Source: Mycobacterium paragordonae
GTDB taxonomy: Bacteria > Actinomycetota > Actinomycetes > Mycobacteriales > Mycobacteriaceae
NCBI RefSeq assembly: GCF_003614435.1
Contig: NZ_CP025546.1
Span: 2,666,001 to 2,730,000 of the forward strand
Direction: 5' to 3'
DNA: 64,000 nt
How positions within the stretch are numbered: position 1 is the stretch's first letter; each line of letters starts with the position of its first letter. The position numbers and the translations under genes were made by a program. The notes under the pieces were generated by a model. It searched no databases and had not been told where the DNA came from. It worked only from the letters and a program-made list of their open reading frames with translations. Positions 1 through 13,444 of this stretch are shown here, piece after piece.

Positions 1-1
1 A

Positions 2-46
2 GGAGGCCGCGTGAGGAGTGGCGATATGAGGGGACCCCGGAGATGA
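2..46 (+). CDS. Possible 3' end of the gene upstream of carA (partial)
   Basis: The first bases contain an open frame (frame 2) that closes with a TGA overlapping the carA ATG as ATGA. This is the same coupling arrangement seen at many junctions in this window. Only 14 codons are visible, so the product cannot be identified. In M. tuberculosis the gene before carA is a small membrane-associated protein (Rv1382), and this could be its tail. A second frame closes at 12-14, so which frame is the real gene is uncertain. Confidence 0.3.
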   Translation, partial: GGRVRSGDMRGPRR

Positions 47-1161
47 GCAAGGCTCTGCTGGTACTCGAAGACGGCCGCGTCTTCACCGGCACCACCTTCG
101 GGGCGATCGGTGAGACGCTGGGCGAAGCCGTGTTCAGCACCGGTATGTCCGGTTACCAGGAAACACTGACCGACCCCAGCTACCACCGCCAGATCGTGGT
201 GGCCACCGCCCCGCAGATCGGCAACACCGGCTGGAATGGCGAGGACGCCGAGAGTCGCGGCGACAAGATCTGGGTGGCCGGCTACGCGGTGCGGGACCCG
301 TCGCCACGCGCCTCCAACTGGCGCGCCACCGGCACGCTGGAGGCTGAGCTGGTCCGCCAGCGCATCGTCGGGATCGCCGGCATCGACACCCGGGCGGTGG
401 TGCGCCACCTACGCAGCCGCGGCTCGATGAAGGCGGGCGTCTTCTCCGGCGCGGCGCTGGCCGAGCCCGAGCAGCTGGTCGAGCGGGTCCGCGGCCAGCA
501 GCCGATGCTGGGCGCCGACCTGGCCGGCGAGGTCAGCACACCCGAGACCTACGTCGTCGAACCCGAAGGCACCGAACGCTTTTCGGTGGTCGCCCTGGAC
601 CTCGGCATCAAGACCAACACGCCGCGCAACTTCGCCCGTCGCGGGATCCGCAGCCACGTGCTGCCCTCGTCGGCGACCTTCGACCAGATCGCCGAACTCA
701 AGCCGGACGGGGTGTTCCTGTCCAACGGACCGGGTGACCCGGCCACGGCGGACCACATCGTCGCGCTCACCCGCGAGGTGTTGGGAGCCGGAATGCCGCT
801 GTTCGGAATCTGTTTCGGCAACCAGATCCTGGGCCGGGCGCTCGGGCTGTCGACATACAAGATGGTGTTCGGCCACCGCGGCATCAACATCCCGGTGATC
901 GACCACGCCACCGGGCGGGTCGCGGTGACCTCGCAGAACCACGGCTTCGCGCTGGAGGGGGAGGCCGGTCAGACCTTCGACACTCCGTTCGGAGCGGCAC
1001 AGGTCAGCCACACCTGCGCCAACGACGGGGTGGTCGAGGGCGTCAGACTCGTTGACGGGCGGGCATTTTCGGTGCAATACCACCCGGAGGCCGCCGCTGG
1101 GCCGCACGATGCGGAATACCTGTTCGACCAGTTCGTCGACCTGATGGAAGGGAACCGCTGA
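43..1161 (+). CDS. carA: Carbamoyl-phosphate synthase small chain (glutaminase subunit)
   Basis: CarA hydrolyses glutamine and channels ammonia to CarB to make carbamoyl phosphate for pyrimidine and arginine synthesis in the cytoplasm. The protein is 372 residues, normal for the family. An N-terminal CPSase small-chain domain (about 1-140) is followed by a class I glutamine amidotransferase domain. The nucleophile elbow GICFGNQ places the catalytic Cys at 257. The QYHPEA motif gives His347 and Glu349, which completes the triad. The start at 43 matches the conserved [15 protein letters not shown] beginning of mycobacterial CarA. It is followed by carB after a 91-bp spacer that holds an inverted repeat. 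Confidence 0.98.
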   Translation: MSKALLVLEDGRVFTGTTFGAIGETLGEAVFSTGMSGYQETLTDPSYHRQIVVATAPQIGNTGWNGEDAESRGDKIWVAGYAVRDPSPRASNWRATGTLEAELVRQRIVGIAGIDTRAVVRHLRSRGSMKAGVFSGAALAEPEQLVERVRGQQPMLGADLAGEVSTPETYVVEPEGTERFSVVALDLGIKTNTPRNFARRGIRSHVLPSSATFDQIAELKPDGVFLSNGPGDPATADHIVALTREVLGAGMPLFGICFGNQILGRALGLSTYKMVFGHRGINIPVIDHATGRVAVTSQNHGFALEGEAGQTFDTPFGAAQVSHTCANDGVVEGVRLVDGRAFSVQYHPEAAAGPHDAEYLFDQFVDLMEGNR

Positions 1162-1170
1162 TGCCCTTCT

Positions 1171-1234
1171 GCGCGAACGTGCGTGTCTGTACAGCGACAC
1201 GCCGAAAATCCCGTACAACTGCGCACGCTCGCGC
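1171..1234. repeat. 64-bp imperfect inverted repeat between carA and carB
   Basis: The arm GCGCGAACGTGCG (1171-1183) is complementary at 12 of 13 positions to CGCACGCTCGCGC (1222-1234). Inside lies a second small hairpin, CGTGTC pairing with GACACG around TGTACAGC. The element fills most of the carA-carB spacer and ends just before the carB ribosome-binding site. It resembles dispersed palindromic elements of mycobacterial intergenic regions, but copy number cannot be judged from one window. A role as attenuator or mRNA stabiliser is inference. Confidence 0.6.
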
Positions 1235-1252
1235 CTGGAAAGGAGAGCGCTA

Positions 1253-4602
<3,350 letters not shown>

Positions 4603-4606
<4 letters not shown>

Positions 4607-5433
4607 CCGGGTTCGGGGCTCGGCTGGCGCAGGCGCGGTCGAGTCGCGGGCCGCTCTGTCTGGGCATCGACCCGCACCCGGAGTTGTTGCGAGCCTGGGA
4701 ACTGCCGGCAACGCCCGAAGGCCTGGCCGCATTCTGCGACATCTGCGTCGACGCCTACGCCGGGTTCGCGATCGTCAAGCCGCAGGTGGCGTTCTTCGAG
4801 GCATACGGATCGGCCGGCTTCGCGGTGCTCGAACGCACCACCGCCGCGCTGCGGGCCAACGGCGTGCTGGTGCTGGCCGATGCCAAACGCGGCGACATCG
4901 GGTCGACGATGGCCGCCTACGCGACGGCGTGGGCCGGCGAGTCGCCGCTGGCTGCCGACGCCGTGACGGCGTCGCCCTACCTCGGCTTCGGCTCGCTGCG
5001 GCCGCTGCTGGAAGTCGCGGCGGCACACGACCGCGGAGTGTTCGTCCTGGCGGCCACGTCCAACCCCGAGGGACCGACGGTGCAGCGTGCCGACGCCGGC
5101 GGGCGCACGGTGGCGCAGCTGATCGTGGATCACGTCGCTATGGCGAATCAGGGGGCGAAGCAGGGGGCCGGCGCCGGTTCCGTCGGCGTCGTCGTCGGCG
5201 CGACGGTGCTTCAGGCCCCCGACCTGAGCGAGTTGGGCGGGCCCGTCCTGGTACCCGGTGTTGGGGCTCAGGGCGGCCGTGCCGAGGCGCTGGCCGGCCT
5301 TGGCGGTGCGGCGTCGCACCAGCTGTGGCCCGCGGTGTCACGCGAGGTGCTGCGGGCCGGTCCCGGCGTGGCTGAGCTGCGTGCCGCCGCCGAGCGCATG
5401 CTCGACGCCGTCGCGTACCTCAACGCCGGTTGA
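4603..5433 (+). CDS. pyrF: Orotidine 5'-phosphate decarboxylase (type 2)
   Basis: PyrF catalyses the last step of UMP synthesis, decarboxylation of OMP. I place the start at the GTG at 4603, giving 276 residues beginning [10 protein letters not shown]. This gives a GTGA overlap with carB and matches known mycobacterial PyrF; an in-frame ATG at 4486 would run through carB coding sequence. The signature [11 protein letters not shown] holds the catalytic Lys95 and its partner Asp residues. TSNPEG and the C-terminal [11 protein letters not shown] phosphate-binding loop also fit the family-2 (actinobacterial) form. carA, carB and pyrF form one pyrimidine operon. Confidence 0.97.
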
Positions 5434-5838
5434 CGGCGCGACACGCGCGAAGCGGCACGCAAATGCGTGATTCACGGCACTGCGACCTGCGGTTGTCTGC
5501 TGCGACGGACGCCGCAGCCAGCCTCCGCCGCCGATGTGACGTACCGAAAGCTCGGAAAACCCCAGGTGAGAGCGATTTTCCGGAGCGGGGCCGGGTCGGG
5601 TGCGCCCGGCGCAGTCCGCGGTATGACGGTTCGTTGACGTTGCTGAGCGGTAGCCGGAGCGGGGGTGCCGGGCGCGTCGCGGCGGTGCCAAGCTGGACAA
5701 ATGACCCCGAAACCGGGGGGTCGGGTTAGATTTCGTCAGGAAGCGTGGGTACGGTCGTCTGCGCTGGCTGGAGTACCCGGCCGAGACAATGAAGATCGAT
5801 AGGTATCCGAGAAGATATCGACGAGAGACGGAGGAATC
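5434..5838. other. 405-bp intergenic region upstream of mihF, no supported gene
   Basis: No reading frame here has convincing protein character; an open frame at 5430-5729 looks like chance coding in GC-rich DNA. In M. tuberculosis this position carries a PE15/PPE20 pair, and neither gene is present. The stretch probably contains the mihF promoter and leader. It includes a hairpin-forming sequence at 5551-5584, and a TAGATT at 5727-5732 that fits the TANNNT form of a -10 element but has no clear -35 partner. Confidence 0.6.
5551..5584. promoter_or_regulatory. Hairpin/operator-like inverted repeat upstream of mihF
   Basis: CTCGGAAAA (5551-5559) pairs with TTTTCCGGAG (5576-5584 region) through a six-base perfect core, GGAAAA with TTTTCC, extended by CTC with GAG across a one-base bulge. 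The A/T core stands out in GC-rich surroundings. It lies about 255 bp before the mihF start, so it could be an operator or a structure in a long 5' leader. No T-run follows it, which argues against a simple terminator for pyrF. Confidence 0.35.
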
Positions 5839-6153
5839 GTGGCCCTTCCCCAGTTGACCGACGAGCAGCGCGCGGCCGCGTTGGAGAAGGCTGCTGCCGC
5901 ACGTCGAGCACGAGCTGAGCTCAAGGATCGGCTCAAGCGTGGCGGCACCAACCTCACCCAGGTGCTCAAGGACGCCGAGAGCGACGAAGTTCTCGGCAAG
6001 ATGAAGGTCTCTGCGCTGCTGGAGGCGTTGCCGAAGGTGGGCAAGGTCAAGGCGCAGGAGATCATGACCGAGCTCGAGATCGCGCCGACCCGTCGGCTGC
6101 GTGGTTTGGGCGACCGTCAGCGCAAGGCCCTGCTGGAAAAGTTCGGCTCCTAG
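5839..6153 (+). CDS. mihF: Mycobacterial integration host factor (nucleoid-associated protein)
   Basis: mIHF is an essential small DNA-binding protein that bends DNA and shapes the nucleoid; it is unrelated to enteric IHF. The product is 104 residues and starts at the GTG at 5839, preceded by GACGGAGGAA. This is the short form; longer annotated versions of mihF in other genomes reflect upstream start choices. The N-terminal half is a charged Ala/Arg/Lys helix. The C-terminal half (from about residue 60) has the helix-two-turn-helix segment containing [11 protein letters not shown] and [17 protein letters not shown]. It leads a cluster with gmk, rpoZ and coaBC. Confidence 0.96.
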   Translation: MALPQLTDEQRAAALEKAAAARRARAELKDRLKRGGTNLTQVLKDAESDEVLGKMKVSALLEALPKVGKVKAQEIMTELEIAPTRRLRGLGDRQRKALLEKFGS

Positions 6154-6178
6154 TCGGGCAACCGACCCAGGAGCGCCG

Positions 6179-7206
<1,028 letters not shown>

Positions 7207-7222
7207 CAGGGTCCGGCGCGCC

Positions 7223-8485
7223 ATGGAGGGACAGCGCAGTGAGCGCAGCTCCAAACGCGTCATCGTCGGCGTTTCCGGCGGTATCGCGGCCTACAAGGCC
7301 TGCACCGTTGTCCGTCAGCTCACCGAAGCCGGCCACCGCGTCCGGGTCATACCCACCGACTCGGCTCTGCGCTTCGTCGGAGCCGCCACCTTCGAGGCGC
7401 TGTCCGGCGAGCCGGTACGTACCGGCGTCTTCCAGGACGTTCCCGAGGTCCCGCACGTCCGGCTCGGCCAGCAGGCCGATCTGGTGGTCGTCGCCCCGGC
7501 AACCGCCGATCTGCTTGCCAGGGCCGTTGCCGGTCGAGCCGACGACCTACTGACCGGAACGCTGCTCACCGCCCGCTGCCCGGTGATGTTCGCGCCGGCC
7601 ATGCACACCGAGATGTGGCTGCACCCGGCCACCGTCGACAACGTCGCCACCCTGCGCCGCCGCGGCGCGGTGGTGCTGGAACCCGCCTCCGGACGCCTCA
7701 CCGGCGCGGACAGCGGTGCCGGGCGTCTGCCCGAGGCAGAAGAGATCACCACCCTGGCGCACTTGCTGCTGGAGCGCCACGACGCGTTGCCCTACGACCT
7801 CGCGGGCTGCAAGGTGCTGGTGACAGCCGGTGGCACCCGCGAGGCGATCGACCCGGTGCGCTTCATCGGCAACCGCAGCTCCGGCAAGCAGGGGTATGCC
7901 GTGGCCCGGGTGGCCGCCCAGCGCGGCGCCGAGGTCACGCTCATCGCCGGGCACACCGCGGGACTCATCGACCCCGCCGGGGTGAACGTGGTGCACGTCA
8001 GTTCCGCCGAGCAGCTCGGCAGCGCGGTGTCCAAGCACGCTCCGGAAGCCAACGTGCTGGTGATGGCGGCGGCGGTGGCCGACTTCCGGCCCACCCAGGT
8101 TGCCACCGCGAAGATCAAAAAGAGCGACCAGGGCCCGCCGACCATCGAACTGGTCCGCAACGATGACGTGCTGGCCGGCGCGGTGCAGGCCCGCTCACAC
8201 GGTCAGTTGCCCAACATGCGCGCCATCGTCGGGTTCGCGGCCGAGACCGGTGACGCTAACGGGGACGTGCTTTTTCACGCCCGCGCCAAATTGCGGCGCA
8301 AGGGCTGCGATCTGCTGGTCGTCAACGCCGTCGGTGACGGCAGGGCGTTCGAGGTGGACAGCAACGACGGCTGGCTGCTGGCTGCCGACGGAACCGAATC
8401 GGCGCTGCAGCACGGATCCAAGACTCTGATGGCGAGCCGTATCGTTGATGCGATCGCCACGTTCCTGCATGGGGACGGGGCCTGA
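7223..8485 (+). CDS. coaBC: Bifunctional phosphopantothenoylcysteine decarboxylase / phosphopantothenate-cysteine ligase
   Basis: CoaBC carries out two successive coenzyme A steps: CoaB joins cysteine to 4'-phosphopantothenate, and CoaC decarboxylates the product. The 420-residue protein has the usual order. The N-terminal FMN-dependent CoaC domain (about 1-190) shows GVSGGIAAYKA, the VVAPATADLLAR stretch and the FAPAMHTEMW substrate-binding loop. The C-terminal CoaB domain (from about 195) shows VTAGGTREAIDPVRFIGN, the NRSSGKQG loop, and the ATAKIKK and RNDDVL motifs. The ATG at 7223 is 16 bp after the rpoZ stop. The gene is also known as dfp. Confidence 0.97.
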   Translation: MEGQRSERSSKRVIVGVSGGIAAYKACTVVRQLTEAGHRVRVIPTDSALRFVGAATFEALSGEPVRTGVFQDVPEVPHVRLGQQADLVVVAPATADLLARAVAGRADDLLTGTLLTARCPVMFAPAMHTEMWLHPATVDNVATLRRRGAVVLEPASGRLTGADSGAGRLPEAEEITTLAHLLLERHDALPYDLAGCKVLVTAGGTREAIDPVRFIGNRSSGKQGYAVARVAAQRGAEVTLIAGHTAGLIDPAGVNVVHVSSAEQLGSAVSKHAPEANVLVMAAAVADFRPTQVATAKIKKSDQGPPTIELVRNDDVLAGAVQARSHGQLPNMRAIVGFAAETGDANGDVLFHARAKLRRKGCDLLVVNAVGDGRAFEVDSNDGWLLAADGTESALQHGSKTLMASRIVDAIATFLHGDGA

Positions 8486-8632
8486 AACAGATAACGTGTG
8501 CCGGGCAGCGTAGCCCGTCGGGAACCCCCGAGAATTTGCAGACTGGCCGCCGGGTCCGGTTTGCTTGGAGGCACTGAAAAATAATTCGCCTAACTAACAG
8601 TTGGGCGGGCATGGACGGAAGGACGTACGAGG
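8486..8632 (+). promoter_or_regulatory. coaBC-metK spacer, probable metK leader
   Basis: The 147-bp gap includes a small perfect hairpin (GGGC/GCCC near 8504-8517) and, after it, the only AT-rich stretch in the area (GAAAAATAATTCG near 8576-8587), which could hold a promoter -10. No SAM-riboswitch-like set of paired helices could be recognised. metK may therefore have its own promoter in addition to read-through from coaBC. This is weakly supported. Confidence 0.3.
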
Positions 8633-9844
<1,212 letters not shown>

Positions 9845-9855
9845 CGTTTCGGCGC

Positions 9856-9882
9856 GTGCCCCCGCAAGCGGGAGGTGCCCCC
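9856..9882. terminator. GC-rich stem-loop and short direct repeat between convergent genes
   Basis: CCCGC-AA-GCGGG (9861-9872) forms a perfect 5-bp stem, flanked by two copies of GTGCCCCC (9856-9863 and 9875-9882). It lies between the convergent stops of metK and the flavoprotein gene, where a bidirectional terminator is expected. No U-tract follows, which is usual for mycobacterial terminators. The arrangement also resembles a short dispersed repeat of mycobacterial intergenic DNA. Confidence 0.45.
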
Positions 9883-9890
9883 AGCTCGCG

Positions 9891-10463
9891 CTACTGGGTC
9901 CGTGGCGGCAGCGGGTGGTCCGGGTCCAGCCCGGCCAGGCCGTCGATGCTGTGCTGATTGCGGCCGATGGTGCCGGCGTAGGCCTCGTGCGGTTGCTTGC
10001 TGTGATAGTTGTCGAGCACCGGCCGGTCGTCGACGAGTTCGTAGTAGGGCACCGCGAAGCCGCACGCATCCGCGATCCGTTCCACCTCGACGACGATGGC
10101 AGCCCGCACCCCGGACCGCAGCTCCCCGAAATGAGCTCGCACACGGGCGAATTCGTCGTCGTCAGGGCGCAGCACACGTCCGGTGCCGAACAGCCGGAGA
10201 ATGCGGGAGTTTCGGGTGAACGAGCAGAACATCAGCGTGATGCGGCCGTTGTCCCGCAGATGCGCAATGGTCTCCACGCCGCTGCCGAACAGATCCACAT
10301 AGGCGACGGTGTGGTCATCGAGCACCGCGAAGGTGTCGGCGTATCCCTTGGGCGAGAGGTTGATTCGGCCGCCCTCAGACGGGGCGGTGGCGACGAAGAA
10401 CATGGCCTGTTCGGCAATGAACGCGCGGAGCGACTCGTCGATACGGGAGAACACTTTCGCCAT
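9891..10463 (-). CDS. Pyridoxamine 5'-phosphate oxidase-like split-barrel flavoprotein
   Basis: The 190-residue product has the features of the FMN/F420-binding split-barrel (PPOX) family: an N-terminal helix, then FFVATAPSEGGRINLSPKGY, VAYVDLFGSGVETIAHLRDNGRITLMFCSF, and RILRLFGTGRVL. Family members reduce or oxidise small substrates or bind flavin or F420 cofactors; the substrate here is unknown. The start codon lies 89 nt inside the 3' end of the alkane hydroxylase gene, and no clear Shine-Dalgarno is visible, so translation is probably coupled to alkB. The shared transcript suggests an accessory redox role. The exact function is not recognisable. Confidence 0.85.
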   Translation of the reverse strand: MAKVFSRIDESLRAFIAEQAMFFVATAPSEGGRINLSPKGYADTFAVLDDHTVAYVDLFGSGVETIAHLRDNGRITLMFCSFTRNSRILRLFGTGRVLRPDDDEFARVRAHFGELRSGVRAAIVVEVERIADACGFAVPYYELVDDRPVLDNYHSKQPHEAYAGTIGRNQHSIDGLAGLDPDHPLPPRTQ

Positions 10464-11700
10464 CGGTAGAGCGTAGCCTGCGGCACACGGCGCGCCGTCG
10501 ATCCGGTTTGAGTGCGGCCAACCGCAGGTCGCCGCGGTAGAAGTCGAGCACGCGCGGGTCCATCACCCGGTGCCACAGCGGCGGGACCATCGCCAGCAGC
10601 AGCATGGTGCTGTACCCGGCGGGCAACTGAGGCGCTTCCTCGACATGCCGCAGCGCCTGGTACGGGCGCAGCGGATTGCTGTGGTGATCGGAATGCCGCT
10701 GCAGGTGAAAGAGAAAGACGTTGGCCACCACGGTGTTGCTGTTCCAGCTGTGTGACGGCCGCACCCGTTCATATCGGCCGCTGGGCAACTTCTGCCGCCG
10801 CAGTCCGTAGTGCTCGACATAGTTGACCGTCTCCAACAGTCCGAAGCCGATAATTGCCTGCCCGATCAGCCAGGGCAGGACCTCGGGCCCGAACCACACG
10901 GCGAGTACGGCGAACAGCAGGATGCTGAGCAACCAGGCATTCAGCACGTTGTTGCGAAGAGTCCAGGGCGATTTGGCAAGGCCGGCCAACCGCCCGGCCT
11001 CCAGCCGCCACGCCGACCGCATTCCGCCCACGACCGAGCGGGGCACGAACGCGTAGAGGTTCTCGCCGAACCGCGCGCTTGCCGGGTCTTCAGGCGTGGC
11101 CACCCGGACGTGGTGTCCCCGGTTGTGTTCGACGAAGAAATGTCCGTAGCAGGTCTGAGCGAGCGCGATCTTGGACAGCCGCCGTTCGAACTGTTCCCGG
11201 GTATGACCCAAGTCGTGCGCGGCGTTGATGGCCAGACCGCCGATGAGGCCGACGGTCATCATCAGTCCGAACTTGTCGGCGAAGGTCATGGTCACCCAAC
11301 CACCGCCCGCCCAGAACCAGCATGCCAGCATCAGTGATCCGTACTGATTCGGTAGATAAAGGTAAGTGGCCCAACGGTATAGGCGATCTCCCGAGAGCCA
11401 GGCCAGCGCGCTCTCGGGCGGGTTGCTCGGATCTGGACCGAGCAGGTGGTCCAGGACCGGTATGGCTCCGAAGGCCAGGAGGGGCCCTGACCACCAGAGT
11501 TCACAGATCCCGGTAAGCCGCACCAACAGCCACGAGGCGGCGACCAACCCCGGCACGACGGCGCCGAGAAGCCACACATACCGCTTCGGGTCCCGCCAGG
11601 GCCAGTTCGCTTGTGGTCCCCGCGCTAGCCGCGCCCTTACGCCGCTGAAATCAAATTGACATGGCTGTAACTTCGCCTGAATACCAACTGACGACCCCAT
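10375..11700 (-). CDS. alkB: Alkane 1-monooxygenase (AlkB-type di-iron membrane hydroxylase)
   Basis: AlkB is an integral membrane di-iron enzyme that hydroxylates alkanes with electrons from rubredoxin. The 441-residue protein has about six membrane segments and all the His motifs: HDLGH (162-166), EHNRGHH (191-197), the NYVEHYGL signature (293-300) and LQRHSDHH (333-340). HDLGH replaces the more usual HE-GHK box. The start at 11700 follows AGGGAATC. The last 29 residues (413-441) overlap the downstream flavoprotein gene and are Arg-rich, unlike AlkB tails, so the original stop may have been lost near residue 403. No rubredoxin gene is in the window. The gene is divergent from the GMC oxidase at 11783. 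Confidence 0.92.
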   Translation of the reverse strand: MGSSVGIQAKLQPCQFDFSGVRARLARGPQANWPWRDPKRYVWLLGAVVPGLVAASWLLVRLTGICELWWSGPLLAFGAIPVLDHLLGPDPSNPPESALAWLSGDRLYRWATYLYLPNQYGSLMLACWFWAGGGWVTMTFADKFGLMMTVGLIGGLAINAAHDLGHTREQFERRLSKIALAQTCYGHFFVEHNRGHHVRVATPEDPASARFGENLYAFVPRSVVGGMRSAWRLEAGRLAGLAKSPWTLRNNVLNAWLLSILLFAVLAVWFGPEVLPWLIGQAIIGFGLLETVNYVEHYGLRRQKLPSGRYERVRPSHSWNSNTVVANVFLFHLQRHSDHHSNPLRPYQALRHVEEAPQLPAGYSTMLLLAMVPPLWHRVMDPRVLDFYRGDLRLAALKPDRRRAVCRRLRSTDGESVLPYRRVAPRVHCRTGHVLRRHRPV

Positions 11701-11782
11701 GATTCCCTAGTTCACATACTTATAGTATCTTCAAATGTAGTTCTTATGAACGTCAGTTTGCGAACAGGGGGGCCGGTTCGAC
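11701..11782. promoter_or_regulatory. Divergent AT-rich promoter region between alkB and the GMC oxidase, with palindromes
   Basis: The 82-bp gap is strikingly AT-rich compared with its surroundings. It contains ATACT-TAT-AGTAT (11716-11728), GTTC-TTAT-GAAC (11740-11751) and a CGAAC...GTTCG pair (about 11760-11779). These look like operator half-sites for a dimeric regulator controlling both genes. The GGGGGG run at about 11766 could serve as the Shine-Dalgarno of the rightward gene. Confidence 0.5.
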
Positions 11783-13429
11783 ATGGACAGCAGAGCGCGC
11801 CGAACGATCTTGTCGCGTCGACAGTTCCTTGGCGCAGCCGCCGGCTTGGGGGTGGGCGCCCTGGGCGCGGGTGTTTTCGAGCTCGGGTTACGACGCGACG
11901 AGGTTGGGGCACGGCCCAAGAGCCACTACCGGGCGATCGTCGTAGGCAGTGGTTATGGCGGCGGTGTCACCGCACTGCGTCTTGGCGAGGCCGGGGTGAA
12001 CACCCTGATTCTGGAGAAGGGCAGGCTCTGGGAAGCCGCCGACGACGACGGAAAGCGTTTCTCCCGAATGCTTCCCGCGGATAATCGCGCGGGCTGGTTC
12101 ACCGCGGTCCCACCCAGCCTGGTGCCCTCGTTCCGCGGGGTGTCGATGGAGCAAGTGGCCAGGAACGCGCCGTCCAGGCAACCCGTGCAGGCCGGCATCT
12201 GTGACAAGGTTGTCCACGGCGCGCACACCGTGTTTCGCGGAGTCGCCGTCGGCGGCGGATCGATGATCAACGCCGCCATCGCCGCGATCCCGACGCTCGC
12301 CCAGGTTCGCGCGGCCTTCCCCGACATCGACCCCACGGTCTTCCTCGACACTTACATCGAGCGCGCAAAGACGATGCTGCGCATCAGTTATCGCGACATG
12401 GATTGGTTCGAGCGGACCCCGTGGTTTCAATATGCACGAGTCGGCCGGCAGTACGCCGACGCGGCGGGCTACCGCGTCGACTACAACGGCAGCGCCTACT
12501 CGTTCGACTACATGAAAAGAGAAGAAGCGGGCGAGGTTCCGCGCTCGTCACTCGATTTTGAGCAGCAGTATGGGAACAACTACGGCAGGTTCGGCAGTGT
12601 CGACCAGACCTACCTCGCTGCCGCCCTGAAAACCGGCCACGTCACGCTGCGGCCGCTGACCGAGGTCACCGGGATCCGCCGCGAGCGGTCGGGGGAGTAC
12701 GTGATTTCCACCCGCCAGATCGACCGGTTCGGCGCCGAACTCCGGCGCGACGAAATCGGTTGTGACGAACTGTACCTCAGCGCCGGGGTACTCGGCACCA
12801 CCGAATTGCTGCTGAGGGCGCGCGAAACCGGCACACTGCCCGATCTGAGCGAGGAGATCGGCCGAGGCTACGGCAACAACGGGGACATCATGGTCGCCCA
12901 CATGCTCCAGCCCGGCCATCCCGCCGGCACCCAGCAATCGCTGATGGGAATGATCAACCTCGATGGACGCGACGATCCGGTCAACCCGGTGTACGCCAGC
13001 ATGTTCTCGCTACCGCTGCCGGTCGAGACGTATGCGCTCGGCTATTACGTGATGGTGCGTACCGGGGACCGCGCCGACATCGTCTACAACTGGGCGACCA
13101 ACGCCGTTGCCATCAACTGGCCCGACGATTACACCGAACACCTGCGCGTCCGGGCACAGTCGGTGTTCGACAGGGTGACCCACGCCAACGGCGTCGACTA
13201 CCGCGATGACCTCTTCGAGGGAAAAGTCTTCACCGCCAACACGGTTCATCCGATGGGCGGGGTGGTGCGGGGCAGGGCCACCGACGGCTACGGCAGGGTG
13301 AAGGGGTACACCAAGCTGCACGTCAACGACGCGTCGCTGCTGCCCGGCTACCTCGGCTGCAATCCGTTCATGACCATCACCGCGCTGGCCGAACGCAATA
13401 TCGAAGCGATCCTGCAGGGGCGGAAATGA
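11783..13429 (+). CDS. Secreted cholesterol-oxidase-like GMC flavoprotein with altered active site
   Basis: The 548-residue protein resembles class I (non-covalent FAD) cholesterol oxidases of Streptomyces along its whole length. A Tat signal (SRRQFLG, twin Arg at 12-13, then an Ala/Gly-rich hydrophobic stretch) indicates export. The FAD motif GSGYGG is at 55-60. The conserved DYMKREEAGE segment, the HPMGG motif with His489, and NPFMTITALAERN with Asn527 match catalytic His447 and Asn485 of the Streptomyces enzyme. The Glu361 equivalent is Ser406, so steroid isomerisation is probably lost. The natural substrate may be a sterol, or an alcohol produced by the neighbouring AlkB. Family membership is firm; substrate is inferred. 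Confidence 0.9.
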   Translation: MDSRARRTILSRRQFLGAAAGLGVGALGAGVFELGLRRDEVGARPKSHYRAIVVGSGYGGGVTALRLGEAGVNTLILEKGRLWEAADDDGKRFSRMLPADNRAGWFTAVPPSLVPSFRGVSMEQVARNAPSRQPVQAGICDKVVHGAHTVFRGVAVGGGSMINAAIAAIPTLAQVRAAFPDIDPTVFLDTYIERAKTMLRISYRDMDWFERTPWFQYARVGRQYADAAGYRVDYNGSAYSFDYMKREEAGEVPRSSLDFEQQYGNNYGRFGSVDQTYLAAALKTGHVTLRPLTEVTGIRRERSGEYVISTRQIDRFGAELRRDEIGCDELYLSAGVLGTTELLLRARETGTLPDLSEEIGRGYGNNGDIMVAHMLQPGHPAGTQQSLMGMINLDGRDDPVNPVYASMFSLPLPVETYALGYYVMVRTGDRADIVYNWATNAVAINWPDDYTEHLRVRAQSVFDRVTHANGVDYRDDLFEGKVFTANTVHPMGGVVRGRATDGYGRVKGYTKLHVNDASLLPGYLGCNPFMTITALAERNIEAILQGRK

Positions 13430-13444
13430 ACCCGGCTACTCGGG

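Noticed and set aside
5430..5729. 99-codon open frame after pyrF
   Set aside because: No ribosome-binding site, low-complexity Arg/Ser composition and overlap with the pyrF end; it does not resemble PE15.
8486..8632. SAM riboswitch ahead of metK
   Set aside because: No set of conserved paired helices could be found; only one short hairpin is visible.
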